Shown here: one piece after another, positions 11,801 to 21,300 of the stretch
Position numbering within the stretch: the stretch's first letter is position 1
Layout of the letters: each line of letters starts with the position of its first letter
Source of the DNA: Aquilaria yunnanensis
Lineage: Eukaryota; Streptophyta; Magnoliopsida; Malvales; Thymelaeaceae
Direction: 5' to 3'
Assembly: GCA_039654915.1 (NCBI GenBank)
Contig: CM077598.1
Location: 74,800,041-74,864,040, forward strand
Length of the DNA: 64,000 nucleotides
The notes under the pieces: generated by a model
Seen by the model: the letters and a program-made list of their open reading frames with translations, nothing else
Told to the model about the DNA's origin: nothing
The model's database searches: none
Translations under genes and position numbers: made by a program

Positions 11801-13080
11801 ATCCAAGCATCTCCGTGCTAAGCGTAACGACCTCGGGAATGGGGTGGAAGGACCCCATAAAGAGATACCTCGCAGAGAATGAGCTTCCCGAAGACGCCGG
11901 CAATGCTGCAAGACTGCGAAGACGTGCCGGAAGATTCTTCCTGATTGGTGAAGAGTTATATCGGCAAGGATATGCAAATCCGCTGCAGAGATGTGTGGGC
12001 GAAGAGGATACTGAGATGGTCCTCGAAGAAGTCCACGAAGGCATGTGCGGCTCGCACGTTGGAACTGATGCCCTTGCAGCAGTGATACTCCGCCAAGGAT
12101 ACTTCTGGCCTACCCTGAGAAAGGACGCAAGGCAGTTCGTCCAGAAGTGCGGTAGTTGCCAGAGACATGCAAAAATCCAGAGGATACCCTCGGAAATGGT
12201 AACGTCGGCAGACTATCCTTGGCCCTTCGCAGTCTGGGGTATAGACCTCATTGGGCCACTCCCCACAGCGCCCGGAGGCGTGAAATTCTGCGTGGTAGCA
12301 GTGGACTATTTCTCAAAGTGGGTAGAGGCAGAACCACTAGCAACTATCTCGGCAAAAGAAGTGCAGAAGTTCGTGTGGAAAAACATCGTATGCAGATTTG
12401 GCATACCGAGGGTACTAGTAGCTGATAATGGATCCCAGTTCATAGACAAAGGATTCCAGGAATTCATCAGCGACCTCGGAATAAAGATGCACTTCGCCCC
12501 AGTAGCTCACCCCCAAAGCAATGGGCAGGTGGAAGTATCAAACAGGACCATAAAAGACGGCCTGAAAAAGAGACTTGGGGAAGCCAAGGGGAAATGGCCA
12601 GGAGAACTCCAAAGTGTATTGTGGAGCTACCGAACGACGCCACGAAGAGCCACAGGGGAAACTCCCTTCTCACTCGTCTTCGGAACAGAGGCCATTATCC
12701 CAATAGAGATAGTTCAGCCTTCAATACGGGTGCAAGTATTTGATGAAGGCGGAAACGACCTCGGCCTGAGAACCAAGCTCGACCTTGTGGCCGAACACAG
12801 AGAAATAGCCGAGCTGAGAAGAAAAGCTTTCCAGCAAAGAGTGGCCGCGGCTATCAACTTAAAAGCCAGGCCAAAAGAAATCAAAAAAGGAGACCTCGTT
12901 CTCCGAAAGGCCGACTTTGCACCCCGAAGGCCATCTCACGGAGTACTTCGCGCAAATTGGGAAGGACCTTATCTGGTTCTCGCCGAAGTACGAAAAGGCG
13001 TGTACAAGCTTGGCGACGCCGAAGGCATAGAATTGAAAAACACTTGGCATTCAGACGCCCTGAAAAGATTCTACGCCTAA
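8866..13080 (+). CDS. Tat-A polyprotein: Gag zinc knuckle, protease, RT, RNase H, integrase
   Basis: 1404-codon open frame. The start given is the ATG directly after the in-frame TGA, not necessarily the native start. Domains: zinc knuckle with C48, H51, H56, C61; aspartic protease around D186 (LDDGSN); reverse transcriptase ~residues 430-615 with D497 and YVDD at 559-562. The first RNase H (~711-830) lacks its usual acidic motif (LYLAVTEKAV), as is known for Tat elements. The archaeal-type RNase H follows with D853, E891 or E893, D915 and D965. Integrase has H1057, H1064, C1095, C1098 and the triad D1127, D1187, E1223. It ends HSDALKRFYA with no obvious chromodomain. All key residues except those of the first RNase H are present, so the enzymes may be functional. 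It acts in cytoplasmic particles, with integrase acting in the nucleus. Confidence 0.93.
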   Translation: MRGKKPQSFTPLSTTRTNILMALERQGTQIRRPKAMAADNKKNAKKFCQFHRDHGHDTEDCFQLKKYIESLIKQGQLRKYLRMPSPKGRKEEEERAENEDYDSDRRRNRSPKRRLPPPVGVIQTITTGLPSSERKRKAREIAVMEYQSPSKKLARKDGSTVVFPHDDPLLIMARIGNWDVKRVLLDDGSNADVLFSHLLPSLGITSSELKPVTTPTFGVGPSELPVLGWIDLPLMMKSTSVDGAAELYASTMTRFIVMDVPSSYNAILGRQTQGNLHIRPDVKYLTVTFATKDGDAEVFIDQAEVRKVFVKTRKAPANSSTQTVEAKAQEKGKEGDPAEAETEAVDLVPGQSTRIGKSLAKGDKENLVSFLLKNKDLFAYSPKDMPGVNPGIIQHSLKVSPEAKPIRQKKRSISAHKSNFVKTEVQRLLDAEVIREVKYPEWLSNVVIATKEGSSKLRMCIDFRNLNDACPKDSFPLPPIDQLVDSTAEYGHLSFLDAFSGYHQIRMDPEDEEKTAFITEGGTYCYIRMPFGLKNAGATYQRLMNKVFKDQMGRNMEVYVDDMIVKSKLPGYHVADLEETFQKLRAFGIRLNPEKCMFGVTSGKFLGYMVSERGIDANPEKIKALLEFRTPATVKDVQRLTGRITSLSRFISRYGDRCRPFFKVLTKAAKMEGDLGRNNHLWEGDCQKAWEELKVYLASLPTLRQPREGEPLVLYLAVTEKAVSSVLIKEEGPKQWPVYYVSKSLHGAEVRYPLLQKAIYALVLAGRRLRPYFQAHPIIVRSSLPLRDVMKRVDHSGRLSKWCIELGEHEITYEPRKAIKAQALADFIAEIPTTEENHSDPKEGEPEWTLHVDGASGSEHQGAGIVIRGPEGLEVMKAIKFSFNVTNNVAEYEALIAGLRLARKIGVRSLRAHSDSQLVVRQTAGDYGAKDPILAKYHELVRKLIQEFDAVRIENVPRRNNTEADCLAKSKTYTEVLDHPSISVLSVTTSGMGWKDPIKRYLAENELPEDAGNAARLRRRAGRFFLIGEELYRQGYANPLQRCVGEEDTEMVLEEVHEGMCGSHVGTDALAAVILRQGYFWPTLRKDARQFVQKCGSCQRHAKIQRIPSEMVTSADYPWPFAVWGIDLIGPLPTAPGGVKFCVVAVDYFSKWVEAEPLATISAKEVQKFVWKNIVCRFGIPRVLVADNGSQFIDKGFQEFISDLGIKMHFAPVAHPQSNGQVEVSNRTIKDGLKKRLGEAKGKWPGELQSVLWSYRTTPRRATGETPFSLVFGTEAIIPIEIVQPSIRVQVFDEGGNDLGLRTKLDLVAEHREIAELRRKAFQQRVAAAINLKARPKEIKKGDLVLRKADFAPRRPSHGVLRANWEGPYLVLAEVRKGVYKLGDAEGIELKNTWHSDALKRFYA

Positions 13081-13851
13081 GCTTGAGCGGAAGAAGTATG
13101 TTGTACAAGAAATATTCTAAGTACAGAATGGTCTAGAGAAGAATGGTCTTGAGAAAAATTTTCAAGTATACCAAATTGTCCAAGACAGATTTCCGCGAAG
13201 GTGCTCGCCACGAAAAAAGCGGTTGTGACTTCCCGAAGCCCCTTGAGCCACTATGCTCGGGAAAAATGGGAAACAAGAATCTTGCAGAGGTACTCAGCAT
13301 AATCAGTGCAGAGAAAATTTTCCGAACACCCTTGAGCGAATATGCTCGGGAGAAAGGGAAAGCAAGAATCTCGCAAAAATACACGCCAAAACAAAAGCAG
13401 AGGTAATTTCCGAACACCCTTGAGCGAACGTGCTCGGGAAAAAGGGAATGAGCAATCTCGTGAAGATTTTCCTAAGTCCCTTGAGCAAATATGCTCGGGA
13501 CAATAGGAAGACAGAAAAATTTGGCTAAAGATTTTCCGAAGGCCCTTGAGCGAACATGTTCGGGATAAAAGGAAACAAAAAGCCTGCAAAAGACTTAGCC
13601 AAATTTTTGCAAATTTTCCGGAAAGTCTCTTGAGCGAGCACGCTCGGGACAAAGGAAGGTAAAAAGTTTCTTTGGTTGCAGGTTTTCCGAAAGTCTCTTG
13701 AAGCGAACGTGTTCGGGACAGTGGAAATGAAGAAACTTGCAAGAAAGGACTTAGCCGAAAAGATTGTTCATTTAGAGCAAACGCTGCCTTACAAAAGAAG
13801 TGTCCAAAGAAGGAGCACGAAGGAGAAAAATAAGAAGAGCCCTAAAACAAA
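13081..13851 (+). repeat. Stem-loop repeat array between pol and antisense gene (Tat-A)
   Basis: About seven copies of a ~35-bp core lie between roughly 13225 and 13725, spaced 60-90 bp apart. The core is a CCGAA flank, then CTTGAGCGAACATGCTCGGGA with small changes; GAGC and GCTC can pair. AAA/GGAA-rich spacers separate them. The array lies between the stop of the plus-strand polyprotein (13080) and the stop of the minus-strand gene (13852), so transcripts from both strands would end in or across it. Hypervariable tandem repeats in the 3' region are known for Tat elements. The related Tat-C element has the same array. Confidence 0.85.
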
Positions 13852-16200
13852 CTAGGGAGAGCCGGGTGGACGAAGACCAGGAAGCTTCAGATGCTCGACC
13901 CTGGACCACTGCCACCGAGGTCCCTCAGGAATATTTAGGCCCTCCAGAAAAGAGAGGTTCAAATCTGGGAACCTCTGCAGCACCTGGTGCCGAGCGAGGC
14001 AGAAGCCGTCCTGAAAGGCGACCTTGGCCATGTCGTCAGAAGTACGTTTTTGAATGCCAAGGACATTGACCTCGTCCCTCAGCTCAGCAACCTCCTCCTC
14101 GAGCTCGCTTATCCCCAGCATCTCTCCGGACTCCTTCTTCAGAGCCTCGACCTCGGCTTGAAGAGTAGTGTTCTCGTCCGTCAAAATCGACGCAAGACTG
14201 TCGGAAACAGCCTTGTCCTTGACAAGATCTTCATTGGCGGCAAGCAGCTCCTTTACTTGGTCGCCGAGGTCGGAAATCTTCCGGGAGGAGTCCTTTTCAA
14301 GTTCTTCTCTTTTCTTCGAGAACTCCTCCCGAACGGCAGCAAGTTGCTGAGAACAATCCGCTGTCAGCTGCTGGTTGCTGGCGATCACCTTTGCAAGCGA
14401 AGCCTTCGCTTCACTGAGTTCCCGCGAAGTCGCATCCTTGGAGGCAGCCTGTCTGGCCACCCGAACTCGGAGATAACCAGCGTACTCCAGCAGCTACGGC
14501 AAGGCAAAAGTCCAGGTTAGTACAAGTCTAAACACTTAGAAAATTGAGGAAAAAAGTGTAAAGACTATACCTGAGCAGCATGCTCGGTGACTTTTGCGGC
14601 GAGGGTATTATCCCCCGGGTGAGCCGCCGCAATGGCCCGGAAGGAGGTATCAGTGGTCATCCCCTTCCAAATCTCTTTGGTCATCTTCGGACAATCGTCG
14701 GAGAACAGATTCATATCCTCCGTAATTGTCCAAAAGGGCTCCAAGGGGATCTTCCCCTCAGGGATTGTGGCATCACGCAGGGCCCGTTTCCTCTCATGAA
14801 TGGCCCTCCAGCCAACAGTAAGAGGCTCCCCTGAAAGTGAGAAGGAAGTTAGGAGCAAAAGAAAAATTCGCGAAAGGAAAAGGAGCTGAACTTCGGCTAA
14901 AGACATACCTGGAGGAACCTCGGAGACAGTGTCCTCGGGATCCTCGGGCCCCTCGGAAGAAAGACCCTTACCCTTCTGCCGGTACCGCTCCTCGGCGGTG
15001 GGTACTTCTACCACTACAGTGTTTCTGGGGGCCTCGAGGTCGGGAAGAGGCACCTCGGCGGAAGTAGCGGGGACCTCGGCCGGTGGAATTTCAACAAGAC
15101 CAGCGTCTTCGCCAGCTTCTTCTTCCAAAAGCTCTGGCTGAGGAGACTGGAGAGTTTTCCTAACTCGCTTCGCCGAGGGTCCCGCCCCTGTCGTCTTCCT
15201 TCTTCGGGAAGCCGCCTTCTTTGTCTGCTCCCCCTTCTCCACTTGGCCAGAAAAGAGGGACTTGTAATAAGCGGCAGCCCCATCGCCCATCTCTGAAAAA
15301 GAGAAGAAATATCAGCGTAAGTCCGAGGAAAAAGTATAAAGGGATGGAAGATTACTCACTTTCGGCAAAAGTTTCGAAAGAAGTCTCCCCCTTAAGGAGC
15401 TTGACCAGCCAGGAGTCTTTCCCGGCGATGGCGGGAGCGGGCATATTGAGGTCAGTCACGTGCGCCTTAACCACTTTCAGCTCCCGAAGGACTTCTTCGG
15501 TCATCAACCTCCAGTTGATAGGAAAGGGGTAAAGAGCACGAGGAGAGACCTCGGGAGCCCAGTCAGCGACTGCCCGAATGCGGGCGTCGAAATCCGCGAA
15601 CACGGAAGCCAACGGTGGGGTCAGCAGCATCCTCGGATCGACGACGTCTGCGTTCAGCACTCCCTGAGCCCACCTGGTCGGGACATCAGACCAGTTCTTA
15701 TCCACCTTGAGGAAAAAGAACTTAGGCTGCCACCCCCGCCAGCTGTCCTTCGTGTCGAAGGTGAAGGTGAATTTTTTGCTCCCGGATCCCCGAGGTAGCA
15801 GGAAATAGAAGCCACCCTTCGGGACCACATAGAGCTTGTAGTACTGCATGAAAATGATGAAGTGGGGCTCTATCCCGAACACGCCACACATGCAGAGGTA
15901 GGCGTTAAAGTAGCAGTACGCGTTCGGGGGAAGCTGGTTCACAGCAATGCCATGGAATTGGCAGAACTCGCAAAGCACCTTCGGGGGAGGATACCGAAGA
16001 CCGGCCTTCAGTTGGGCTCGGAAGACGGTAACCTCGTCGCCACGGTTTGAAAAAGCAAAATGGCTAGAACGAGGCAGTCTGGTCACAGCGTAAGACGGAA
16101 GAAAGAATTTTTTCTTCCACCTCTCTAGTTTTTCGGGGGTGGTACAGCAAGGATGGGCCAGAAGAGGTTTCCAGCTCTCGGGAACAGGCATCGCAGACAT
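13852..16200 (-). CDS. Antisense four-exon gene of Tat-A (Transposase_28-like N-terminus, coiled-coil C-terminus)
   Basis: Exons on the minus strand: 16200-15360, 15292-14909, 14830-14571 and 14493-13852 (841, 384, 260 and 642 nt). Introns are 67, 78 and 77 nt, all GT-AG (donors GTGAGT, GTATGT, GTATAG; acceptors TTTTTCAG, CTTTCAG, CCGTAG). Joined, they give an uninterrupted frame of 708 residues. Exon 1 (1-280) resembles the plant 'putative gypsy type transposon' family (Pfam Transposase_28). It has conserved PCCTTPEKLERWKKKFFLP, CEFCQFHGIAVNQLPPN and GSGSKKFTFTF. Exon 2 is acidic and proline-rich with basic patches. Exon 4 is a long heptad-type coiled coil ending in LEGLNIPEGPRW. Start and exon boundaries match Tat-C. 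Function is unknown. Intron 2 is a multiple of three without a stop, so its retention would also be translatable. Confidence 0.87.
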
Positions 16201-16487
16201 GAAAAAGAGTTTGAGATGGAAAAGAAAATAGTTTCCAGAAAAAACTCAGAAGACGAGTTTGGAAAAAACAGCAGTTTTCCAGAAAAACTCAGAAAAACAG
16301 AGGAATCAAGTACTCTGGAAATCAAAACCCACCAAAAGATTTGCCGGAGGACGCCGTCGTGAAAGTTGGTAGGAAAAAGCTCTGATTAAAGAAGCTCCGC
16401 CACAGAAAGCAAGATAAAACGCAAGAACAGAGGGCAGAGCAGAAAAAGAGCAGAAAAACAGTAAGTGGGACTTATGATAGAATGGGC

Positions 16488-16495
16488 TATTTATA
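16488..16495 (-). promoter_or_regulatory. TATA box of the Tat-A antisense gene
   Basis: TATAAATA on the minus strand, 287 nt upstream of the start codon at 16200. The same TATAAATAGCCCATTC context occurs upstream of the Tat-C antisense gene (40263). A TATATAAA sits in the corresponding place in the Tat-E relic (54849-54856). Confidence 0.75.
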
Positions 16496-16623
16496 GGCCA
16501 AAGGTGGGTAACCGAAAAAACATCATAAGTACCCATTGGAGGCGAACCGTCGCCGTAACTGCCCGCTGCACCCGAAAAGGCGCGCCCCCTGTAAATGACG
16601 CGCCTCTCCTCCAATGGCAAGAA

Positions 16624-16633
16624 GCCACGTGTC
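16624..16633 (-). promoter_or_regulatory. G-box/ABRE-like element upstream of the antisense gene
   Basis: GACACGTGGC on the minus strand within a conserved block, ending 128 nt before the TATA box. In Tat-C the identical element (40125-40134) has the same 128-nt spacing. The CACGTG core is bound by plant bZIP and bHLH factors; which factor binds here is not known. Confidence 0.65.
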
Positions 16634-16794
16634 AACCGCTGCGCAGAAATGGGGGACGTGCCTCCCTAAACGTGCCTGGAAAACCGGGACACGCCTCCTG
16701 ATTGGGACACGTCGTTTGACATCCCTGAGAAATGGAGACGCGCTGCTCAGTCTGACACGCTTGGCCATCAGACCTGCAGAAATGAAAAAGCAGG

Positions 16795-16975
16795 CCACCT
16801 CGAGGACACCAAGAGACAGGCTATGGCTGAACAGCCCATGACTTTTGGGCAAGAGGTGTATCTTCGGTACAGGCTTTGCCTCGGAGACACCAAAGAATAG
16901 GCCAAGGCCGAATAGCCCAGACCCTCGGGCAAAAGGTGCAACCTCAGAACAGGTTATGCTTCCCAACAAGACTCC
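16795..16975 (+). repeat. Short tandem subrepeats before the Tat-A polypurine tract
   Basis: Two diverged ~85-bp units (AGACACCAA..., GGCCGAATAGCCC..., GGGCAAAAGGTG...) lie between the antisense-gene promoter and the 3' LTR. The Tat-C counterpart at about 39640-39965 has about three units in the opposite orientation. No open frame is associated with them. Confidence 0.65.
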
Positions 16976-17027
16976 CAACGACAACCTCGGAAAGAGATGC
17001 AAACCGAAGTCTTCACTTCGGCTTTCC

Positions 17028-17040
17028 AGAGGGGGGCATG
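17028..17040 (+). other. Polypurine tract, Tat-A
   Basis: AGAGGGGGGCATG directly before the 3' LTR start TGATAGCC. It primes plus-strand DNA synthesis. It is absent before the LTRs at 3359 and 6748. Confidence 0.85.
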
Positions 17041-17906
17041 TGATAGCCAAAGGCTATCGCCTCAATCTGGCCGAACACCCTGCCACAACAATGGCCAGAA
17101 GAACTGGCGCTTCTCGGGAATAGGTGGAATCATGCACCTCGGGAGATAGCCGGAGAGCTCCGAGCCTCGGCACGCCAGTAAAACTCGAGGACTCTATTCG
17201 CCCCCCAAGGTTGTGAACAGCGCGCCTTCGGAAAAGTGGCACCAGACATTGCTGCCCGAACATGATATCCCCGAAGGCGGAACCCCCTGGAACTGGGAAC
17301 CCCCGAACTGAAGGTATGCTTCCCGAAGAGGCTCTGTCCGAACTAGAGGACGACCTCGCCCAGGGACCTCGGGAGTACGGCAGACGCATTTAAGGAAGCA
17401 TTTAAGGAAGCCTCTGACACGTCCCACCACAGACGTAAAAAGTCACCCTGACGCGCAGACGCCATCAGAATCACATCATGCCCGTCTCAGCACAAGGCTC
17501 GAGGCGAGCTGGTTACCAATTATCTGTCCCCTACGCCCAGAAGTTCAGGAGCATCCGACCGCACACGTGTCATGATCTGAACGGGCTAGGTATTCCTATA
17601 TATACAGGAAATAAATACTTGACAGGAGGTTGGTAGGCCGGAGATCCAGCTCCCACACTCTGAGAAATTACCAGGCGAGACTTTTCTGCCTTTCTCTTTG
17701 AGCTAGTGACTTTCTCCTTTTTCCGGCCACCACTGACTTGGGCGTCGGAGGTTCCCCCCCCGGAAAAACACTCCGGGGGCCTCCTAACCCTGTTTACCAG
17801 CTTTTCAGGTACTCTCCTTGGGGCGATCAACCTTCCAGGCGTTCTTCCTCCTAGAAGTCTCCTCAACAGTCATCATGACTCACAACGATGAGGCCCCAGG
17901 CCATCA
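17041..17906 (+). repeat. Tat-A 3' LTR
   Basis: 866 bp, TGATAGCC to CCATCA. It retains an intact G-box (ACACGTGT at 17563-17570) ahead of TATATATA (17597-17604), whereas the three LTRs to its left have lost the G-box core. The right flank CTTTG begins the Tat-D remnant. Confidence 0.93.
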
Positions 17907-18375
17907 CTTTGGACTAAGACAAGTTCTACATCCTCTGTTTCTATTTTTTCAAGATCACTTTTTTCTCCTTCTATTGCGTCTTCGCCGGCCAAGCTCTTCT
18001 TTCCCAAAGTCTATGTGTGAACTTTCATTGGGCTCTGTCTTGATTTCGTTTAAACTTGCCTCACTTTGGCTTGATCGATGAGTATTTCTACATCACCTTC
18101 CTCTCTACCGAATGTGACCGTTAGGTATTTCATATCCGGGAAAATGTGAAGATTACCCTATGTCTGCCTTACGAGGATGGTGTTATATGAAGAAGGGACC
18201 TCTACGATGATGAACCACGTCATGCTTGAACCAAAGAGCTTTTCCTTGGTCTGAACCGAGGTTTCCCATAGCATTAAGGGTAGATCGATCCACCCAAATA
18301 CTGGGAGTTCCAAGGGACCTACGCTGAAAGTAGGAAAGGTAACAGGTTTAAGCTCACCCTTAGAGATACCGAAGT
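17907..18375 (-). pseudogene. Tat-D protease remnant, C-terminal half
   Basis: Minus-strand reading recovers, with stops and changes, the sequence that follows ELKPVT in Tat proteases: a GWIDLPLM-like stretch, SSYNTIL, and KYLTVTF. It breaks off at the start of the Tekay-type LTR (18376). The N-terminal half of the same protease resumes at 51552, beyond all the nested insertions, with the 5-bp duplication gaagt at 18371-18375 and 51547-51551. So this and 51552-54113 are one interrupted element. The continuation toward reverse transcriptase is cut at 17907 by the Tat-A insertion and should lie left of the window. Confidence 0.85.
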
Positions 18376-21300
18376 TGTTACCACCTTCACAAAATGGGAA
18401 AATTACAGCATAAGGACTTAAAACTTATGTGCTGTAATTTTCACCATAGTGTATGATTTGTGAAGTGTAAAGTATTCAATATACACTCCCTTAAGTAGCA
18501 AAAACAATGATAGCTTGGTCCTTAAGAAAGCATTGGCACATCGCCTAATTTTCAAGTTACCTGTGGAAAAAATTGTAAGGTTACAAAAGTTGGGTACTCA
18601 ATTGCACAAATCTCTAAATATGGCTATGGAAAGGACATGGATGGAATTAAGGATATTGTTGGGGACCAAAGTGCTTCAAAAGGCAAAGTTGATTATTTAT
18701 GGCATAATGCCAACTAAGATGCTTAAGTGTCCACAGTTTTGCTTAAAGTAAAAATGATTTTTTGATAAGGTTAAAATAGGCCAAAATCTGTCATTTCCTA
18801 GCCAAAATGGCTTGAAATAACCTATCCAAATGTTGGCCAAATTTTAAAAAAATTTGCATATATGCCAACTTCGTCAAAATTATGTATAAATGATGAAAAA
18901 TCTTCATTTCATTGCCATTTTCCTTAAATTTCAGCCTCCAGCAGCTAAGACCTCTTCCTTAAGCTTTTTCATCATCCTCCATAGCCACCATACCTTAAGA
19001 AAACAAGAGGAAGTGAGAGAAAGCAAAGAAGACATCAAAGAGTGCATGAAAACCTAATTTTGGTTCTATTTGGGTTTTCAGATTTTATAGCAAAAGGTAA
19101 GGGATTTCTAAAGTTTCCTGGATTGTTTACTATATTTCCAAACACCCAACAAGCTAAGACCATGCTTGGAAGAGCACAAAAAGCTCAAGGAACCAAGTAT
19201 GATGAAGCATAACAAGGTTTCGGCCTTAAGGTTACCATGCTAAAGATGGCAGTACGAAAGAAGGGTTTCTAGAGCCCAAGTTAGTACTAACTAAGACCTA
19301 AAAGACTTCTAAGACCAAGAAAAAGCTTGAGAAGGGCTTCCATATTGTTACTAAAGTGATATTCTATTGTCTTATTGAATGATTATGGACTAACCCTAAT
19401 GTGTTATTGCTGCCAGCATTACATGTGTTTGTTGCTGTGTTTGTTGGTGCATATGGTTGCAATATTTTTGTGCATATATTGTTTTTGTGTGTTTTTATTT
19501 CTTTGGATTTCAAGTGGTATGTTGCTATGGAAGACTTTACATTGAAAGTCCTTACTAAGTTCTTTACAAAGAGGTTACTCCCTTTTCTGTCCTTTTGCAG
19601 GAATACCTGAAAGACAACATTCAAACTACTAGTTCTAGTTTGAGTTTTCTTGTAAAATTTCAGGTACATGAACTTCAATATGTCTAGTATTAAACTGGAG
19701 TGTTTCATGATTTTTAGAGCATATTTGCTGATTTTAGTATTGGTACATTCTGCCTTACACAGCAGCTGCCTTTTAAAGTTTCTGGAGTGCATTGTGTTTG
19801 TAAGGCTCTCGAAGAAGCTAGTGTACATACCCAACTAAACTAGGACATATGTATGATGCATCTATGCATGTAAATATACCATGGATGGTGTATGGATGAT
19901 GTACGAAGTAATAAAGTGATGTTTGAGGTTGAATGTTCAATTCTGTCCATTTTGCAACTCATTAGCTGTTCCAAAGGAAATTATGTTTAATGCTTATGGT
20001 GTTACCACCTCACAAAAATGGGAGAATTACAAGTGTGTCATAATGGCTAAAAACCATTATATTGCGTAATTCTCACCATAGTGATTGTAGTGTGGGGGGT
20101 AAAAGGTATGATCAACACCTCCTTAAAAGTGTTCCAAGTTGGTGACTTGGCCCCGAAGAAAAGCCTTACGGATTGCTTGTTTGTCAAACAACCTATGGAC
20201 TTTTTTGTAAGATTTTGGAAATTTGGGTACTCAATTGCAAAACTTTCACAAAAGAGATTTGGAGAGTTATGGGAAGCATATGAATGGTATGAAAGTGCTA
20301 TTGGAAGACCAAATTGCTTATGGAAGACAACTAAGGACAAAGAAAACACAAAAAGGCATAAAGGACCTAAGTATTCTAACGTAGGCCTTAAGATGTGTAT
20401 GTCTTTCATTTAAGTCTAAGGGTGGAATTATGGGGTTATCGCACCATGGGGGAGGCAGCCATGGCTTGATAATTAGTAAAAAATGTTGGGCACATGTGTA
20501 CCAATGAGTTTAAGACAAAGAAACCACAATTAGTGAGAAAGAAAATGACATAAAGCAAGGTTAAGCTTGTTAAGTGTGTTTTGTGCCCTTAAGCTCATTT
20601 AAGGCCATTTAAGTGGCCAAATCACTTATCCCTCTCTCATTTTCGTCCTCTCCCAGCCCAAGAACACAGCCATACTTCCTCCATAGCCACCACACCTTCA
20701 AACTTGCAATTGATTGAAATTGAAGGCAAAAGGAAGCAATTGGAAGCAAACTAGAGCTATTTCTTGGATACTTCAAGGATCAAGCTTGATTTTCGGCCTA
20801 CCCACTTCGGTAAGGGTTCTCTTGCTCTCATGGGTTGTTTTCTAAATTTTTAACCAACCATGGAGCTAGGGCTAAGCTTGGAAGAGAGCCATGAGCTTGA
20901 CGAACCATGGAGTGCACTTACTGAAGGTTTTGTGACCTAGTGTGAAGTGCACAAAGATGGCAGTAAAATGAAGGTTTGTGGAGCCCAAAGTTAGTACTAA
21001 CTACCGTTAAAATCCTCCTAAGACCAAGCATTACCTTGAGGAGGGCTGCCACAATGATTTGGTTATGTTTATTGTGTGTTTTATGGACTAACCTATGGTA
21101 TATGTTGCTGCCACATTTCATGTGTTTGTTGTTTGTGTATGGCTGCTGCATTTGGTTGCTATATATTGTATATATGCATTGTGATTTTTGTGTTTAGTGT
21201 CTTTGGATGCAGGTTTTAATGATGGTTACATTGCTTATTGAATCCAAGTGCTACCTGATAGCCGAAGGACTATCGCCTCTACCTGGCCAAACTCCTTGCC

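Larger units (their letters stand above)
6748..17906 (+). mobile_element. Full-length Tat-A Ty3/gypsy LTR retrotransposon
   Basis: The element is 11.2 kb. Parts in order: 5' LTR 6748-7614, primer site, gag, protease, reverse transcriptase, two RNase H domains, integrase, hairpin repeat array, antisense four-exon gene, polypurine tract, 3' LTR 17041-17906. The archaeal-type RNase H after a degenerate first RNase H, together with the antisense gene, assigns it to the Tat lineage. The right flank (17907) is Tat-D protease sequence. The left flank is array unit 2, so no target duplication is visible; the matching one should lie left of the window. The internal polymerase frame is open for 1404 codons, but gag is broken by one frameshift and one stop, so this copy is probably not autonomous as it stands. 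Confidence 0.92.

Noticed and set aside
13225..13725. Regularly spaced short palindromic repeats, CRISPR-like
   Set aside because: Plant retrotransposon context, repeats are diverged, spacers are similar to each other, and there are no cas genes.
13251..13742. 163-codon minus-strand frame with internal repeats (SRxxSLK)
   Set aside because: It is produced by reading through the stem-loop repeats. The counterpart in Tat-C is not kept as a frame, so it is a by-product.
17041..17906. TGATAG...CTATCA ends read as terminal inverted repeats of a DNA transposon
   Set aside because: Primer site, polypurine tract and 5-bp target duplications show these are LTRs. The palindrome lies within one LTR end.
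17903..17912. CATCACTTTGG after the Tat-A 3' LTR as a primer-binding site of a further unit
   Set aside because: The next bases do not match the primer site, and the sequence aligns to a Tat-D protease region on the minus strand.
18515..18751. 78-codon frame in the Tekay-type solo LTR
   Set aside because: Not preserved in the other copies of this LTR and no recognisable domain.
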